From contig CM020619.1 in NCBI GenBank assembly GCA_009829735.1, forward strand, positions 27,306,063-27,370,062: a stretch of 64,000 bases of DNA, given 5' to 3'. The notes under the pieces are model-generated. The model was given only the letters and a program-made list of their open reading frames with translations, did not search any database and had not been told where the DNA came from. The translations under genes and the position numbers were made by a program. Of this stretch, positions 1 through 11,869 are shown piece after piece (the stretch's first letter is position 1; each line of letters starts with the position of its first letter). Origin of the DNA: Pyropia yezoensis (lineage: Eukaryota > Rhodophyta > Bangiophyceae > Bangiales > Bangiaceae).

Positions 1-1350
1 CAGCAGCAGGAAGTCGAGATCCCGGTCGGGCTTGCTCCATCCAGCATCCCCTTCACCTGGTACTTCCTGGACGCCTTGACTCAGGCTTCGATCAAGGGCT
101 TCTTCCACTCCATCCCGTACATGATGTACACTTCCGAGATGACGGTCTTGGGGGCCAACCACTGGCTCCACGAGGTCTTGGTGTCCAGCCGGCTTTGGCT
201 TCTCCCCGACCTCCTAATGGTTTGGATCGTCGACAAGTTGACCGTCGACTGCCTGTGCAGCCAGGACGAGGAGTAGAAGGAGCTCTTCCAGGCGATGATT
301 GACTTCCGGCGTCGGCTGCCGGTGCATGACAGGAGCTTATTGAACGCGATCGCCGACCAGAACCGCCCGCGTCGGGACGGCTCAGGTTGGGTGCAGGTGG
401 TCTACCAGACTTCTCCGGCCAAGGTGCAGCTGGCGACGCCGCTTCCGGCGTGGCCGCAGCTAGGCAGCTTTCCTGCTCCGGTCGCCCTCGATCTCCTGCC
501 GACTGGGCCGCCGGTACAAGAGTCGGGATGGGCCGTGGCGGTCGGTCGGGCATCTGCGGCGGCTCCGCTTCCTCCTGTTGCACCTCTCGCCCCGGTGGCC
601 TAGCTTGAACCGTCGCCGGCGCGTTCGCGCCCTGCTCCGGCTGTGCCGGCACTTAAAGCTCGTCGGGCACCGCGCTTGTCTGCAGCGAGTCTTGGCGTGG
701 CCGTCCGGTCGCCGACTACTCCGGCCGTTCTGCCTCGGGCGCCTTCTTCAACTGTCGGCGGTTCTGTGCCTCCGCTTGAGTTGGGGACTCCGGTTTCGGG
801 GGCTATTCTGGACCGTCCGGTAGTGGCACTCTCGGGGCGGTTCGAGACCCCGGCGCCGATTCTGCGCCTTACCCGCTTCCGGGTGCCTGACTGGTACCTG
901 AACCAAGGTGGCCCGACGTGCAAGCAGTATGACGTTGGCATGATTGAAGACCAGCTGGGTCGTCTTCCGGTGCAGGTCGAAGGCGTCGGGTCTTCCTTGG
1001 TGCTGGGCACATATGTCAGCGTCTTGAACGACGTGGTCGACCGGGGGATTGCTTGCGCGGATAGCGGCCAGATGTCGGACAGCCCGGTGGTTGGTGAACT
1101 TCTGGTGACTTTGACGCGGCATGGCTTGGCCCAGCAGTGGTCAGAGACCTTCACTGGCTTCCAGGGGCGCCAACAGGTATATCTGAAAGAGCGGGAGCGC
1201 CCGGCATCTACCGGTGCTGCTCCGATGGCGTCATACATGGAAGTGCCTCGCCCACCGCACGACGTCATCCCGCCTTCCTCCGGATCCCGTCGTGCCGCGG
1301 AGGCAGCGCTGGAGGACGCTCCTGCGGCACAGCGTCCGCGCCGGGAGTAA
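1..1350 (+). pseudogene. Element A antisense ORF (aORF-A), 5'-truncated by window, two stops
   Basis: One frame (codons starting at 1, 4, 7...) is open across the whole stretch except TAG at 274-276 and TAG at 601-603, and ends in TAA at 1348-1350. It is convergent with pol A, which ends at 1550 on the other strand. The first 330 bases encode a core that resembles the aORFs of elements B and D: VEIPVGL, then YFLDAL, then NHWLHEVL, then LWLLPDLL and an acidic ELFQAMIDF. B has VEVPYGF, YFGSV, TQWLLEVM, LWHLPLRL and LEEMLQLHKF in the same order. The C-terminal third is Pro/Ser/Arg-rich. No known domain is recognised. Function unknown. That it is a real gene is inferred from its repeated occurrence at the same place in three families. 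Confidence 0.6.
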
Positions 1351-1549
1351 TTCTTGGAGGCAAGGAGGATGAGAGTCTAGGGAGAAATGAGGAGGGAAGA
1401 GGCGGAGAGAAGGGTTACTCGAGCGGGTGCTTGTTTTTTTTGGTAGTTCAATGCTTGCATTGCGTCTTTTCCTTGATACAACCGTTCCCTTTTTCTCAAT
1501 CTTCTTGTTCCGCGTCCGTTGCGGGTGAGCTTGGCTCGTCCCGCGGGTC

Positions 1550-4500
1550 TTAATCAGCCCCTTCCTCCTGGTCATGCTCCGAGTCCGATTGCAGGATCTT
1601 GCAGGCTTTGGCCACCGGGGTGCCCTCAATCCCGTTCCGTTGCGTGTCGGCGCAGACGTCCGCAATGGGTAACCGGTTTGAGGGTTCCCAGGTATCATCT
1701 GCCGGATTGAAACCGAACAAGCGTGCTCGCAGGGACAAGTGCCCGTCCCTCCAGGCGTGGTCGACAAACTTGACGTAGACATATTCTCGGCCTTCTTCTT
1801 GGGATAACCAGGGTAGTGCGGCCCGCTTGCGCCGGGTCAAGTCCCGTTTGCTCGGCTGTGGAGCTCGGGAGACATGGTCGCTGCTCACCCGGTACGGGGA
1901 GCCATCCACGTCTAGAAGAAAGGTCCAGCCGTCCGTATTCAGGATCTCATAAGGTCCATCCGTCTTAGAGTCCAGCTTCCCCCGGGTCTTGCTATGGTTG
2001 TCCACAAAAACCCAGTCGCCACCACCCAGTTTCTTGTTCTTCTCCCGAACGCCCTTGTCATAGTCCCGCATGAATCGCTACCTCGTCTTTGAGATTGACT
2101 CCTTGACTCTTGGGAGCTGGAGCTTCAGTTGTTCCAGGAACTCATCCTTTCCCTTGGGACCTGACTTCAGTGCAGGCTGAAGACCGTCTGGTACTCTTTC
2201 CAGGGAGAAGTTGGTCAGCCGTCTTGGGGTGACAAAGTCGAGTGCAGCGACACTCGTTGTCCGGTGAGCTCGAAAATTGTAGGGTAGCGCGAGAACAGCC
2301 AGGAGCTCGTCCCAGCCTTCTTGATGCTCCTGCACGTAGTGCCGTAGCATGTCCAGCAGGGTCCGGTTGAATCGTTCCACCTGGCCGTTCGTTTGCGGGT
2401 GGTACGTCGTGGTGAACAAGTTCTTGATACCCATCAGGTCACAGACTCCTTGGACGAACAGGGATGCAAACTGGGGGCCATTGTCTGTTAAGACGGAGTC
2501 TGGAGGGCCGTAGGCAGCTATCCAGTAATCGCAGAAGGCTGACGTGACATCCAGGGCCGAAATGGTCCTCAGCGAGATCGCTCGAGTGAACTTGGAGATC
2601 CGGTCACAAATGATGAGTAAGTATATGTTGCCACTGGATGTTTCCGGTAGGGGCCCCAGGATGTCCATGCTTAAGCTTGCAAAGGGCTCCGCCGCAGGAA
2701 ATAGGCGTAGCTTAGAAGTCTTCTTCCTCTGGGACAACCGGTTCCTTGCACAAGAGACACAAGCCTCCAGGTGCTTATGGACGTCACTGGCCATGGTTTC
2801 CCAGTAGTAATGTCGTCGCATTGAAGCATACATCCGATTGATACCAGGATGTCCGGCATTGGGAGACGAGTGCTCCAGGCGTAGGATGTCAGCTCGTAGA
2901 CTCTGGGGTACCTAGACTTGAGTTGCCCCATCAAAGGGTGACACCCGTACCAGAAGTCCATCTGTAGACTCGGAGAAGCGACTGTTCCGGTTCAGGTCCG
3001 TTTGGTGGCGAAGCTCCAAGCATTGAGGATCCGTCAGTTGTGCTTCCAGCATCCGGTGTATGGTTACCGGTTGATGAGCTTCGGGTGTCTAATACAGGGG
3101 AGCATGCCAGCCACGTCCGACATTCGGGAGGATGAAGCAAGGTATTTCTACCGGGATAGGACCGGTGTCGGCTGCAGGAGTCTCCAGCCGGGACATAGTG
3201 TCGGCGCAGTCGTACTCCCTCCCTGCTCTGGTGCACACCTTGTACTTGAAATCTGAAAGGCGTAGGCGCCACCGGGCGACCCTTCGTTGGCTGCTGTCCA
3301 TGCACAGCAGCCACCTTAGGCTGGCGTAATCCGTCCGGATGAGGAACTCTTGTCCTTCAAGATATGGGCGCAACAGGAAGCAAGCCCAGACGACCGCCAA
3401 GCACTCGCGCTCCGTCGTGAACTAATTCTTCTCGGCTGGAGTCAGGAAGCGGCTGTAGTAGCCCATCGGGAGGAAGTGCCCATGAGGTTGTTGCTGGAGT
3501 AGAGAACACCCCACTTAAACGCCACAGGCACCGGTCTCCAGGACCTACTGGCCCTCCCGCTTGGGTAACGGCAGTACTGGAGTTGTGGTAAGGCGCTTTT
3601 TGAGCTCTTCGAAGGCCGCGGTCTACTTCTCGTCGAACACCGGGAGTTGTGCGGGGAGCTTCTTGCTGGTAACCTTGGTCAATGGCCGGGCACTCAGGGC
3701 ATAGTCCCGCACGAACCGGCGGTAGACTTTGCACATACCCAGAAAGCTCCTGAGTTCCGTCTGGGTCTTCGGTTGCCGTCCATGCCGGAGGGCCTTGTTG
3801 TTTTTCTCACTGACTCGAAGCTCCCCCGGACTCAGCACGTGCCCCAGGTACTCCACTTCAGTCTCAAACAGGTGGCACTTCTCGGCCTTCAGGGTACCTC
3901 CAGCCTTGGACAGGAGAGCCAGGACCTCTCGAAGGTGCTCCAGGTGTTTCGCCGGGGTCTTGGAGAAAACAAAAGTATCGTCCAGGTAGACCAAACATGT
4001 TCTCCACCTTAGCCCCGACAGGATGATGTCGATGGCTCTCTGGAAGGTCGCCGGAGCATTGATGAGACCAAAAAGAAGACTCTTGCACCGGGACAGGCCC
4101 AGGTGGCACGTGAAGGTGGTCTTGTCCTTGTCCTCGTCAGCCAGAGGGATCTGCCAGTAACCGGCATTACAATCCAGCGTTGAGAAAAGGGTGGCATCAC
4201 CAATAAAGTCGATGCAATCATCCATCCGGGGTATCGCGTATACATCCTTGACTGTCATCTCGCTCAGGCGCCTGTAGTCAACGCAGAAACGGACGTGACC
4301 GCCAGGTTTCGGGACGACTACCATCGGGAAGGCCCACTCGCCATCAGACGGCTCGATAACATCCGTCTTGAGCATCTTGTTAACCTGCTTTTCAATCTCA
4401 TCCCGGCGATGAGGTCCAGCCCGGTATGGTTGCAGGTGCACTGGCTTGGCATCTGGCTTGAGTTGAATCCGGTGTAGTGTGGCGTCCATCTTGCCCAGCT

Positions 4501-5611
4501 CTCCAGACCACAGGAGCCAAAATTCCTGGAGAAGCTTCTCCAGGGCCTCCTTCAAGTCGGGAGGGACGTTTTCCTGGTTGACCTTCGGCATTCCGGATGG
4601 TGCTTGATCAGGCTTCGGGGTGACGCTGCCAGCCTGCTCTTGTCTCGGAGGTGCGTCTAAGGCAGTTAAGTTGGATGCCAGTTCTTGTCGCAGGTTCAAG
4701 AGGTCCTCCTTGCTCATAGCACGGGCAGACCCCCGGGAAGGCTCTGCTGTACCAACTCGAGTGCCCTTGGCGAGGGTAATGGTCTTCCGGCTCACGTTGA
4801 AGATCAGCACCGAGAATGGGGTCTGCCTTTCTACCTTCTTGTGATGTCCGTGGCCCAAGTATAACCGGTGTTTCGCCAAAAATTCCTTACGTCCATAGAT
4901 CAGGCACTGACCTGCAGTCCGGGTGGTTACTTGAACCTTGGCCTCCGAACGAGGACACAGGAGCACCGGTTTGAAGAGAGTCAAGGTAGAGGGTGGAATG
5001 CGCTCCTTCTTGTTCTTGACTACACGAACCTTGGCGTCCAGATGCTCCAGCACCGGTGACACAAACCCATGGTTGAACTGCATCTTTCCTTCTCCGAGCA
5101 GGATATTATTGAAATGCTGCGTTCGGAAGTCCCAGCCTAGGATGAGGGGGACTGATAGAGTCTTGACTACTAGAAAGGGAAAAAGCACTGCTTCGTTGTT
5201 GACATAGATGGCGACGGGAAGACGGCCAAGCGGTCGTAAGGTTTGACCTGAAGCGTCGACAATATGGGTCCTGGTAGGCGCTCTCCAGGCCTGTCGACGC
5301 CAACCCGGAGGTAACAGGTTCTCAGTGATGACGTTTGGTCCGGCTCCCGTGTCAACCACCGGCGTAACAGCTTGGGGGAGGCTATCCCCCACAAGCATAC
5401 GAGCATTAATTTTGAAGTTTTTCTTACGCAGGACAAGCAAGGTCCCCTTGAACAAACAGGGTTTCCAGGCGGCTACCAGTTGAGCAGGTAGATGCCGTCC
5501 TTTCTCCCGGCACGAAAGGGGAGAACGGGTAGGAGTACCCTGCCGTCGGAGATTCGGGAAGACACTTGGGGAGAGCGCCTGCCCTACTCGTTTTCCGGGT
5601 CCGAGGATTCC
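1550..5611 (-). pseudogene. Element A pol polyprotein, broken by seven in-frame stops
   Basis: The open frame begins after a TAA at 5614-5612 and overlaps the gag frame. Protease has the DTGAGPN active site; RT has FCVDYRRLSE, LDCNAGYWQIPL and the YLDD catalytic box; the RNase H region includes the TERECLAVVWA stretch; integrase has the HHCC zinc motif ending CVSCARNR, then MDILGPLPE, LTDNGPQFAS and PQTNGQVERFN (DDE triad). The tail contains a chromodomain-like KFVDHAWRDG...NPADDTWEP segment. All parts lie in a single frame down to 1550. Stops at 3625-3623, 3547-3545, 3517-3515, 3424-3422, 3091-3089, about 2908 and 2080-2078 interrupt it; most are TAG. No frameshift is needed between protease and chromodomain. 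A functional polyprotein is not expected. Confidence 0.88.
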
Positions 5612-7342
5612 TTAAAGGTCTCGGTCTCCAGTTCAAAGTCCGTAGGAGCTTCCCTTGCCAGAGCCCCCTGATGCTCTGCAAGGTTGCCACCCGGATTGCG
5701 TGTACCTGTGCCTTGTCCATCTTGGAGAGTGCTCGCCGGTCAGCCCAGTTGACTGCTTTTGCAAACACCAGTCCTTGAAGCTTGAGCTTCTCCTGGAGGT
5801 CCTTGGGAATGGTCGGGCACTGGTAGGACATGTGGTCCTCCTTCTGGCACAGCCAACAAGACCGGAACCGCTGGTTCTTTACCTGCTTTGGGGCAACTAG
5901 GGAAGGATGCTCCTTAGGAACGAAGCCGCCTCACTTGTCCCCTGACCCCACGGGTGAGGCTTCGCCAACTGCAAGTACCGGTACGGGGCTATCACCTCCC
6001 TTATTTTTGTCGGGTCCGGGACGAGCTCGCGACAACGGCTTGGGAGTCGATACCATGGGAGCTTGGAGGGCCTTGCCTTGCCGGTCCTTGCCCTGGGTGT
6101 ACGTCATCAACTGCTGGAAGGTATGTTCTTGATGTTCCTGGTTGTAGTTCTCCGCGTCCAATTGAAGGTATTTAGGAAGCCCGTTCGAGAAGATGATCGT
6201 GAGCCTGTCCTCAGGGAAAACGTTGCCACAAGCCTCGCTCATCTCCCGGACACGGCGGGCGAAGGCCTCTTGAGTTTCTAGTCGCTCCATAGTTGCCCGG
6301 TTCAACCTGCCGACTGCCTTGCGCAGGGAGTCCGCGTCAGCGTAGTTGGACAGGAGCCAGTTAAACGCTTCCGAAAAGCTCCCAACGGTACGCCCGACAA
6401 TGTGTCCGGCAGAGTCTGGTAGAACCTGTGCGAACCGCTGTTCCGCTTCTCCGGTCATGAAGTTAACAAGGAGGTAGAGTGCCTTGCCCTCGGACACATC
6501 GTTGTCGTTGCATGCCGTGAGAGACCGGCGCAGGAAGACAAAGATAAGCGCCGGTCTCTTCCCGGAAAACTTAGGATGTCCACCGAAGCTCGGCTGCATT
6601 CGCCGGTTCAGAGATGCCATCTTCTTGGCCATCTACCGAGTGTAACCTTGGTCTTGGTTCTCCAGCCGGTAGTTGCCCCAATACGTGACCTTGTTCAGGG
6701 TGGCATTTCCCACTTGGTGGGCAGGGAAGCCATACTCGACCAGCCTGCGCCGAATGGGACCAGGAGATGCGACCTAGTCATGTCCCTCCTCAGAGCTGGA
6801 GGAACTGGTCACGCTGGTGCTAGAGCGACGATGACGACGCCGACGCCTCCAGCTGCTCCGGTTTCCGGTCATGGAGCTCCCCGCCCCGTAGGATGCAAGG
6901 GGAGGAGAAGCTTGGCCGGTCCCAGGAGTCGAGGCCTCAGGGTGACCCCTTGAACCAGTTACAGCGGTGCCTCTGGCACTGCTTGTGCCCACAGGAAGAG
7001 GTGTGTACACCCAGCTGACATGTGTGGGTCCAGGAGCAAGCACACCAGGGGCTATCCCTGGAGGTTGGGGAGTAAAACCGACGGCAGGAAGACGTCTGCT
7101 GCGAGCGGACTCAAACGCTGTTGACCCCGGGGTGGCTCCCATAGAAGGAACAGCCGGAGGAACGGTAGCAGGAGGTGCTTGGCCGCCTGTAGATCCAGTC
7201 CGCTACCGGATGTCACACCCCAGTCTGCTTCACCCGTAGGGAGAACGCCGGGTTGGGCACCGTCCCCCGTGGTGACCAGGGATGCGTCAAGGGACGCGGG
7301 GTCTACCCCTTCGGGCACCGTCGTGCCAGGGAGGGTAGCCAT
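5424..7342 (-). pseudogene. Element A gag (capsid and CCHC knuckle), degenerate
   Basis: ATG at 7342 in a good context (AACATGG) starts an N-terminal region that shifts frame once near 7160. The rest is one frame with stops at TAG 6776-6774, TAG 6635-6633 and TGA 5933-5931. The capsid-like part contains VGSFSEAFNWLLSNYADAD, which aligns with NWLLRAMVDEAAL of element B. A retroviral zinc knuckle CWLCQKEDHMSYQC (CX2CX4HX4C) is encoded at 5858-5817, downstream of the TGA. The frame ends TAA at 5426-5424, overlapping the start of pol by about 190 bases. Near 5650 another frame reads a more natural acidic gag C-terminus (ELETETFKESSDPENE then TAG), so a further small indel is likely. Confidence 0.75.
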
Positions 7343-7529
7343 GTTGGTCTCTTGACAGCTACATTCTAGTTGCCTGCGTTTCCAAAGATCGCAAGACCAC
7401 AAGAGAGGGGTTGGAGAGCCAGGAATGGGGTTCCCGTGAACGGGTACAAATAATTCCCAAACCACAGAAAAAGACAGAACAGGAACAACCCAACCGCTGC
7501 TTCCAAATGTTTTTTTTCGAACACTCCAA

Positions 7530-7547
7530 TCCCCTGCTGCTCAACCA
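7530..7547 (-). promoter_or_regulatory. Element A primer-binding site
   Basis: On the minus strand TGGTTGAGCAGCAGGGGA begins five bases after the CCACA end of the LTR. It differs by one base from the TGGTGGAGCAGCAGGGGA found directly after the 5' LTRs of elements B, C and D. TGG at the 5' end is expected for pairing with a tRNA 3' CCA. The tRNA is not identified. Confidence 0.7.
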
Positions 7548-7551
7548 AATA

Positions 7552-7883
7552 TGTGGTATAAAACTCGATCCTCTCTGACACGTGTCAATATCCCACGGAG
7601 AAAAGGGACAAGTAACACAGAAAGGGGAACTACGAGAGTGATATGCCTGTTGCCTCACGTGCCTGCTCGCAGAGCAAACAGATACGCACGGTAGTGCACA
7701 CGGAAAAGTGGAATGCAAACGCGCAGTTGTCTTTTTCCTGAGGGCGCGGGCCAAGGGCGCCTCGCTGTCCCTTTTAACGTGCATCGGGGGGAGCCTCGGC
7801 ACGTTGGCCAGGGTAACCTGTAGCCTCCCCATACCCCCGAGTGGCCCCGATCCGAGTCTAACCTCGTCAGGTCGGGGGCCACA
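7552..7883 (-). repeat. Element A 5' LTR (probable limits)
   Basis: The 3' end of the LTR is fixed by the adjacent primer-binding site: it ends CCACA at 7552 on the minus strand. The outer limit at 7883 is where a matching TGTGG begins, giving the TGTGG...CCACA ends also seen in the B/C LTR. Length would be 332 bp, similar to the 363 bp of D. With no second LTR in the window the outer limit is an inference. Confidence 0.45.
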
Positions 7884-7896
7884 ATCACTACTTATT

Positions 7897-8925
7897 CTAT
7901 TCCCACTCACTAATCTCACACTCAAATTCTCCCAGGTCAAGTCCCTCACAAGTATGCAAAAGCCCATCGGAAATCCCTCTCTCACGTGTGGATAGCGTAG
8001 TCCACCGCATCCCACTGCCGGGCACGGGCCACGGCCGCCAATCAGCACCACACGGCGGGCGTGTTCTGGCACCTGGTGCCCTCTGGTTGCAGTCCCGGGT
8101 CGGCGCCAAGTCGGGGCCAGGGATGCTACAAGATTCAATCATGTTTCCAGCTCCAGGAGCGTCAACTTCCTCGTCAACCCGAGCGCTCACAATCGACCCA
8201 TCCTCCTTCTCATTTACCCAAGGAGCGGCGTCACTCAGTGGCGCGGGAAACGGTGCGCCCATGTTCTCTTCGGGCACACGGACATCGACAGTCTCAGGCC
8301 CAGCGCCGATATCCACTGGCATGAGATTGTTGGACTTGTTGCCGGCACCGGGCTCGGCAAACGCCATCCAGGCGCGTCCGACGCAGTTCGCCTCCAGGGT
8401 TGCGACTGGAGTGGAAATGCTAGAGACCCAACAGTCTGTCTGCTTTACGGCAATGGCCGTCGTAAGCGTGAACGTTTTGAACTCACCGTCCGCGGTCGTG
8501 CCTTCAGTGAGCTGGAACGCGCATGAAGCTTCAGGTGGGGTGCAGAGCGACGAAAACAGCACGTCGTTCAAGCTGACGCGGTTGAGCTCTTCCAAGCGGT
8601 TGGTGAAGTTGCGCGACGGCAGACATATGACGGCGTACTTGCCGACGCGGTCGGAGACCTGCCCTGATGATGACGCGCCCATGGACCTGATGATCTGCAT
8701 GTTGAGGTTAAGCCCGAAAGAAGGCACGCACGCGGGCGGCAGAGACATGGCCCACGCCAGGAGAATTCGGAGTGTGTCCATGAAGATGCCGGCGTCGAGT
8801 GGCGACGCCCGCGCCTGCACACCGGTGCTGAAGACGAGAACCTGTTGCGGTTCCGGCTGGGACAGAGTTGCGGTAAGCACCTTCTCGGTGACAATGTATA
8901 GCGGCCGCCCAGAGAGCCGGATGCG
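7897..8925 (-). other. Unrecognised protein-like ORF, about 342 codons
   Basis: A minus-strand frame is open from just after a TGA at 8928-8926 to TAG at 7899-7897. It begins RIRLSGRPLYIVTEKVL and has mixed hydrophobic and polar composition without low complexity in its first 200 residues; the last 100 are less convincing. There is no good ATG at its head, so it would be a downstream exon or a decayed gene. It ends just outside the putative LTR of element A. GRPLYI-type stretches occur in Crinkler/RHS-like NTPases, but I see no P-loop or other decisive motif and do not assign a family. An opposing plus-strand ORF (7988-8980) covers the same bases and looks less protein-like. Confidence 0.3.
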
Positions 8926-9166
8926 TCAACACATTGAGAATGATAATTCGGCGATTTATCCACATGAAGAGCTTTACTAACGTACCATCTCCATCAACGG
9001 TTATTGGTGGCAATGCCGACAAGAACACTAAGAGGCGCTTCGTTAGAAACGCAGTGGAAGGGTGAAAAAAGCGAAAGCTACCAGTGTTGCACACGCCGCG
9101 CTCGATGCAAGCGAGGAAATGACGGTTCAGATTCGCCGTGTAACACAGTTCAGCGGCGCGGCTGCG

Positions 9167-9541
9167 TCACGAAACATGACATCGCCGCCCTGGTTGTAGT
9201 CGACGAGCGAGCGCGCAGTCATTCCTGGCCGCAGGAACGCCCATGACTCTGAAGATGTTCGCCACTATGGAGAGCCTCGGCGTCGTGAACATGCGGGAAG
9301 GAGACGCCTGGAAGCGCGGGTGCTGCCAGTCCCCTGCAAGAAGCTTGTTGATGGGCCCAGGCACCATGAAGGGGAGGAGAGTGGACATCAGTGGAACAAG
9401 AGAGGGTAGAGTACTACGAAGAGTGTCGCACAAAGCACGGTTCGTTGCTGTCTTCGAGGGGACCCACGCTCCTGTCAGCCATGAGAATCTATTTATGGTG
9501 CCGCCTGACAGGAAAGAACCGCTCCAGTGCGGTCCGCGCAC
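9167..9541 (-). other. Possible upstream coding segment of the same unknown gene
   Basis: A 124-codon minus-strand frame containing TLPSLVPLMSTLLPFMVPG and INKLLAGDWQHPRF reads like a helical, folded protein rather than random GC-rich sequence. It lies upstream (same strand) of the 8925-7897 frame and could be a preceding exon. No splice sites can be fixed with confidence and no family is recognised. It could equally be a chance ORF. Confidence 0.2.
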
Positions 9542-11240
9542 AGGCGCACCGCAGCAGTGGAGGAATAGGCTGTGGCGTGCACCGTCGCTAAAGTCGCCGG
9601 CAGGCGGAGGGGCGATCCCAAGAATTTGCGGAGAGTGTGCAGCCGGCCATGGCTAACCATGAACTGTCAGAGCCGAGAGGCATATATATTCTCGTTTCTT
9701 CACAAATCTCCGTTGCTGTGATATATACTTGCGTCTGGTCCACGGCGGTTCCCTGTATCGTGTTGCCGGGTGCTTCCGCCATGGCGCCCTGTTGCAGAGG
9801 GTTGGCTCTGACATGATGGAAGCTTGCACTCACTGCACATTATATCCGTGTTGTTTCTTTATGAATCTCATCGCCTACAATACTTGGGCTGGCCGCGCAG
9901 TGTCCGTGGCAACGCGACATGGGCGACAGAACGGTACCGGTCCCGAGGGCCTGCGCAGATTGCTTTTGCGCTGGTCGGGTGGTGGCCGGCACAGTCGGCT
10001 CACGGAACCAAACAGGCCCCGCCCGAGGGCCACTCGGTAGATATGGACCACGAGGAGGGTAATTGCACCGTCGCTGCAGCCCAGGGTCTCCCGCAGGGTG
10101 GTGGAAATCTGCTAAAGAGGCATATTTCACGCCTGTTCGTTCTCGCATGAGGACGCGACAGCGCCATGGTGTGCAGGGAACGGACGCATGAGCAAGGCCC
10201 TGATGGAACGAGAGGGAGGCGACGATGAAAGTCCAGACGGGGCAAAGTTAATGGAAACCTACACTCAATGCAAGTGCTTTGAACGTGCAAAATGCATTGG
10301 CAATAAAGTTTTCGCTTGCACAGTGCATTCAATGCCGTGGGAAGCACCTCGAGACAATTTTGACTGGGTCAACCCATGTCAGGTCATGCTTTGACCAAGC
10401 ATAAAACTGTCCCTCTACGGCCCAAGAAGCACTTAGTGAATTTGACTTTCTCTAGCACAAATGCTATTCGAGACATTTGATAGCTGATCATAACGAAACA
10501 CGTATGATGCAGCACAAGAGTAAATTAATCAACTGACTGATCTGATTCAAGCCGGATTATGCCTGGCATCTTTCATGTTCTTCATCCGCGCGACCCGGTT
10601 ACTCCCAGAGATTGCTGTCGCTTGTGTTTTTTCTTTTATGTTCCCGAAAAGGAGTTCTCTTGCCGAGATCTCTTCGAATCGAGTTGCTGAAAATCAACGA
10701 CATGTTGCAGGTTTCCGAACTTTGTCCCATGTGAAAGAGAGCAAGAGCAAGTGTACCAGAGCAATGGCCGATCGCATACTGGCAGCAGAGAGCTCCCCAA
10801 TGGCGTGCTGCAGCACGTCTGTCAAAAGAAATTGATGACTGGCCATAGCCACGACGGCCCTCGCAGCGAACGCCGGTTGTCTGTAAAACTCTTATTTCTT
10901 CGTCGGAGCTCTCCGGCTCGCCCTCCATATCAGCTTATTCTGTCAAGAATAGGGCGCAGCGCGCAGCCCGTGCATATCTTCCGAAATCCCAGATCACACT
11001 GCTCGTCCGACAAGGGACCCTCATGATGCGACCACTATGGCCGTCGATTCCCCGTACGGGGGCGTCGCTATACCAAGCGGCGTGTTGGACGCGAAATGGG
11101 GAAAAAGGCTCTCACAGGGTCTCTGTGGCGAATCACTGGGCCCGTCGGCGGAAGCACGTCGCGCGCACGCCAAATCACGATCTGGAAGGTACAGTGTTTT
11201 AGCCGCCCTTGGCGTAGCTGATGGGGTTGGCACCACCGCA
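9542..11240. other. Non-coding or unrecognised interval
   Basis: Less GC-rich than the flanking elements, with AT-rich patches near 9670-9730 and 10420-10520. Only short ORFs in all frames, none with a recognisable motif. No RNA gene or transposon end was recognised before the minisatellite at 11241. Confidence 0.5.
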
Positions 11241-11281
11241 CGACCACCCCACGACAACCCCACGACAACCCCACGACAACC
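11241..11281 (+). repeat. 11-bp minisatellite, left part
   Basis: Units CGACCACCCCA, CGACAACCCCA, CGACAACCCCA and a partial CGACAACC lie in tandem immediately before the 5' LTR of element D. The same 11-bp array resumes in register on the far side of D at 36659, so D inserted inside the array. The last five bases (CAACC) are the probable left target-site copy. Confidence 0.85.
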
Positions 11282-11644
11282 TGTAGCAATATGGTTGGCC
11301 GTATTGTAACCCTAATATTAGGGGGGCTACTTCTAACCCTTAACTTTCAATTTGATAGTTCGTACTGGTCACGGTATCTATAAGTTACGTATGACCAGAG
11401 GGACTTGCATCTTGGGGTGGAGGGTAGTTAGGAGTGTCTCCGAGGGTTTATAACGTGGGGGCCGGCGGCGAATCCACCGCCGGCCAAGGTAGAACAACAA
11501 ACCCCTCCCATTTGGGCTCCCATCTTGGTCCCGTGGCTTGCGCTCCAAGGACAGCAACCTTGGCCTCTCGGTGACGTTGGTGCCGATCCCCCTTGGTGAG
11601 TGTTCCCTGAGAGTGGACGTGCGACGGATCCCTATTGTGCTACA
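11282..11644 (+). repeat. Element D 5' LTR
   Basis: 363 bp, begins TGTAGCAATATGG and ends ATTGTGCTACA. The matching 3' copy at 36296-36658 has the same length and about six substitutions (roughly 1.7%). TATA-like stretches TCTATAAG (about 11380) and TTTATAAC (about 11447) could serve the sense promoter; this is inference. Confidence 0.93.
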
Positions 11645-11645
11645 T

Positions 11646-11663
11646 TGGTGGAGCAGCAGGGGA
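11646..11663 (+). promoter_or_regulatory. Element D primer-binding site
   Basis: TGGTGGAGCAGCAGGGGA starts one base after the 5' LTR. It is identical over 18 bases to the site of elements B and C, although the LTRs of D and B are unrelated, so the families prime from the same tRNA. Confidence 0.85.
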
Positions 11664-11869
11664 CGGGTTTCCGTCACCCTTGTGGTGACGCCGTCTTCGG
11701 CCCTGGCACACGGATAGGGATCCGGTCCTTTTCTTGTACTCGTGGTGTTGCGACCTGATCGATTGTGTTGAGTTTTTACCTTTGACTGTGATCTACTGTT
11801 ACTCTCCGCAATCTACCCCCTCGCTCTCTTATTCGTGGTGATTGTTACGTCGGTTGACTGATTGTGACT

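Larger units (their letters stand above)
1..7883 (-). mobile_element. Element A: degenerate Ty3/gypsy chromovirus-like LTR retrotransposon, 3' end outside window
   Basis: Read on the minus strand the order is 5' LTR (7883-7552), primer-binding site, gag, pol (protease-RT-RNase H-integrase-chromodomain-like tail), then a convergent ORF on the plus strand that runs off the window at base 1. The order PR-RT-RH-IN is diagnostic of Ty3/gypsy. No 3' LTR is visible, so neither age nor target-site duplication can be measured. The coding regions hold about a dozen in-frame stops but very few frameshifts, so the copy looks dead by point mutation. Of the families here it is the most diverged from B/C and D. 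Confidence 0.88.

Noticed and set aside
1550-5611. Frequent in-frame TAG in retroelement ORFs as evidence for a reassigned stop codon
   Set aside because: eIF3m, an intact host gene, ends in TAG at a sensible place, and copies B and C have sense codons at each other's TAG positions. TAG is therefore an ordinary stop here.
7897-8925. Assignment of the unknown ORF to the Crinkler/RHS family
   Set aside because: Only a short GRPLYI-like stretch supports it; no Walker motifs or other family features are visible.
7988-8980. 330-codon plus-strand ORF
   Set aside because: It is opposite to the minus-strand frame 8925-7897, lacks motifs and has a Ser/Thr/Pro-biased shadow-like composition.
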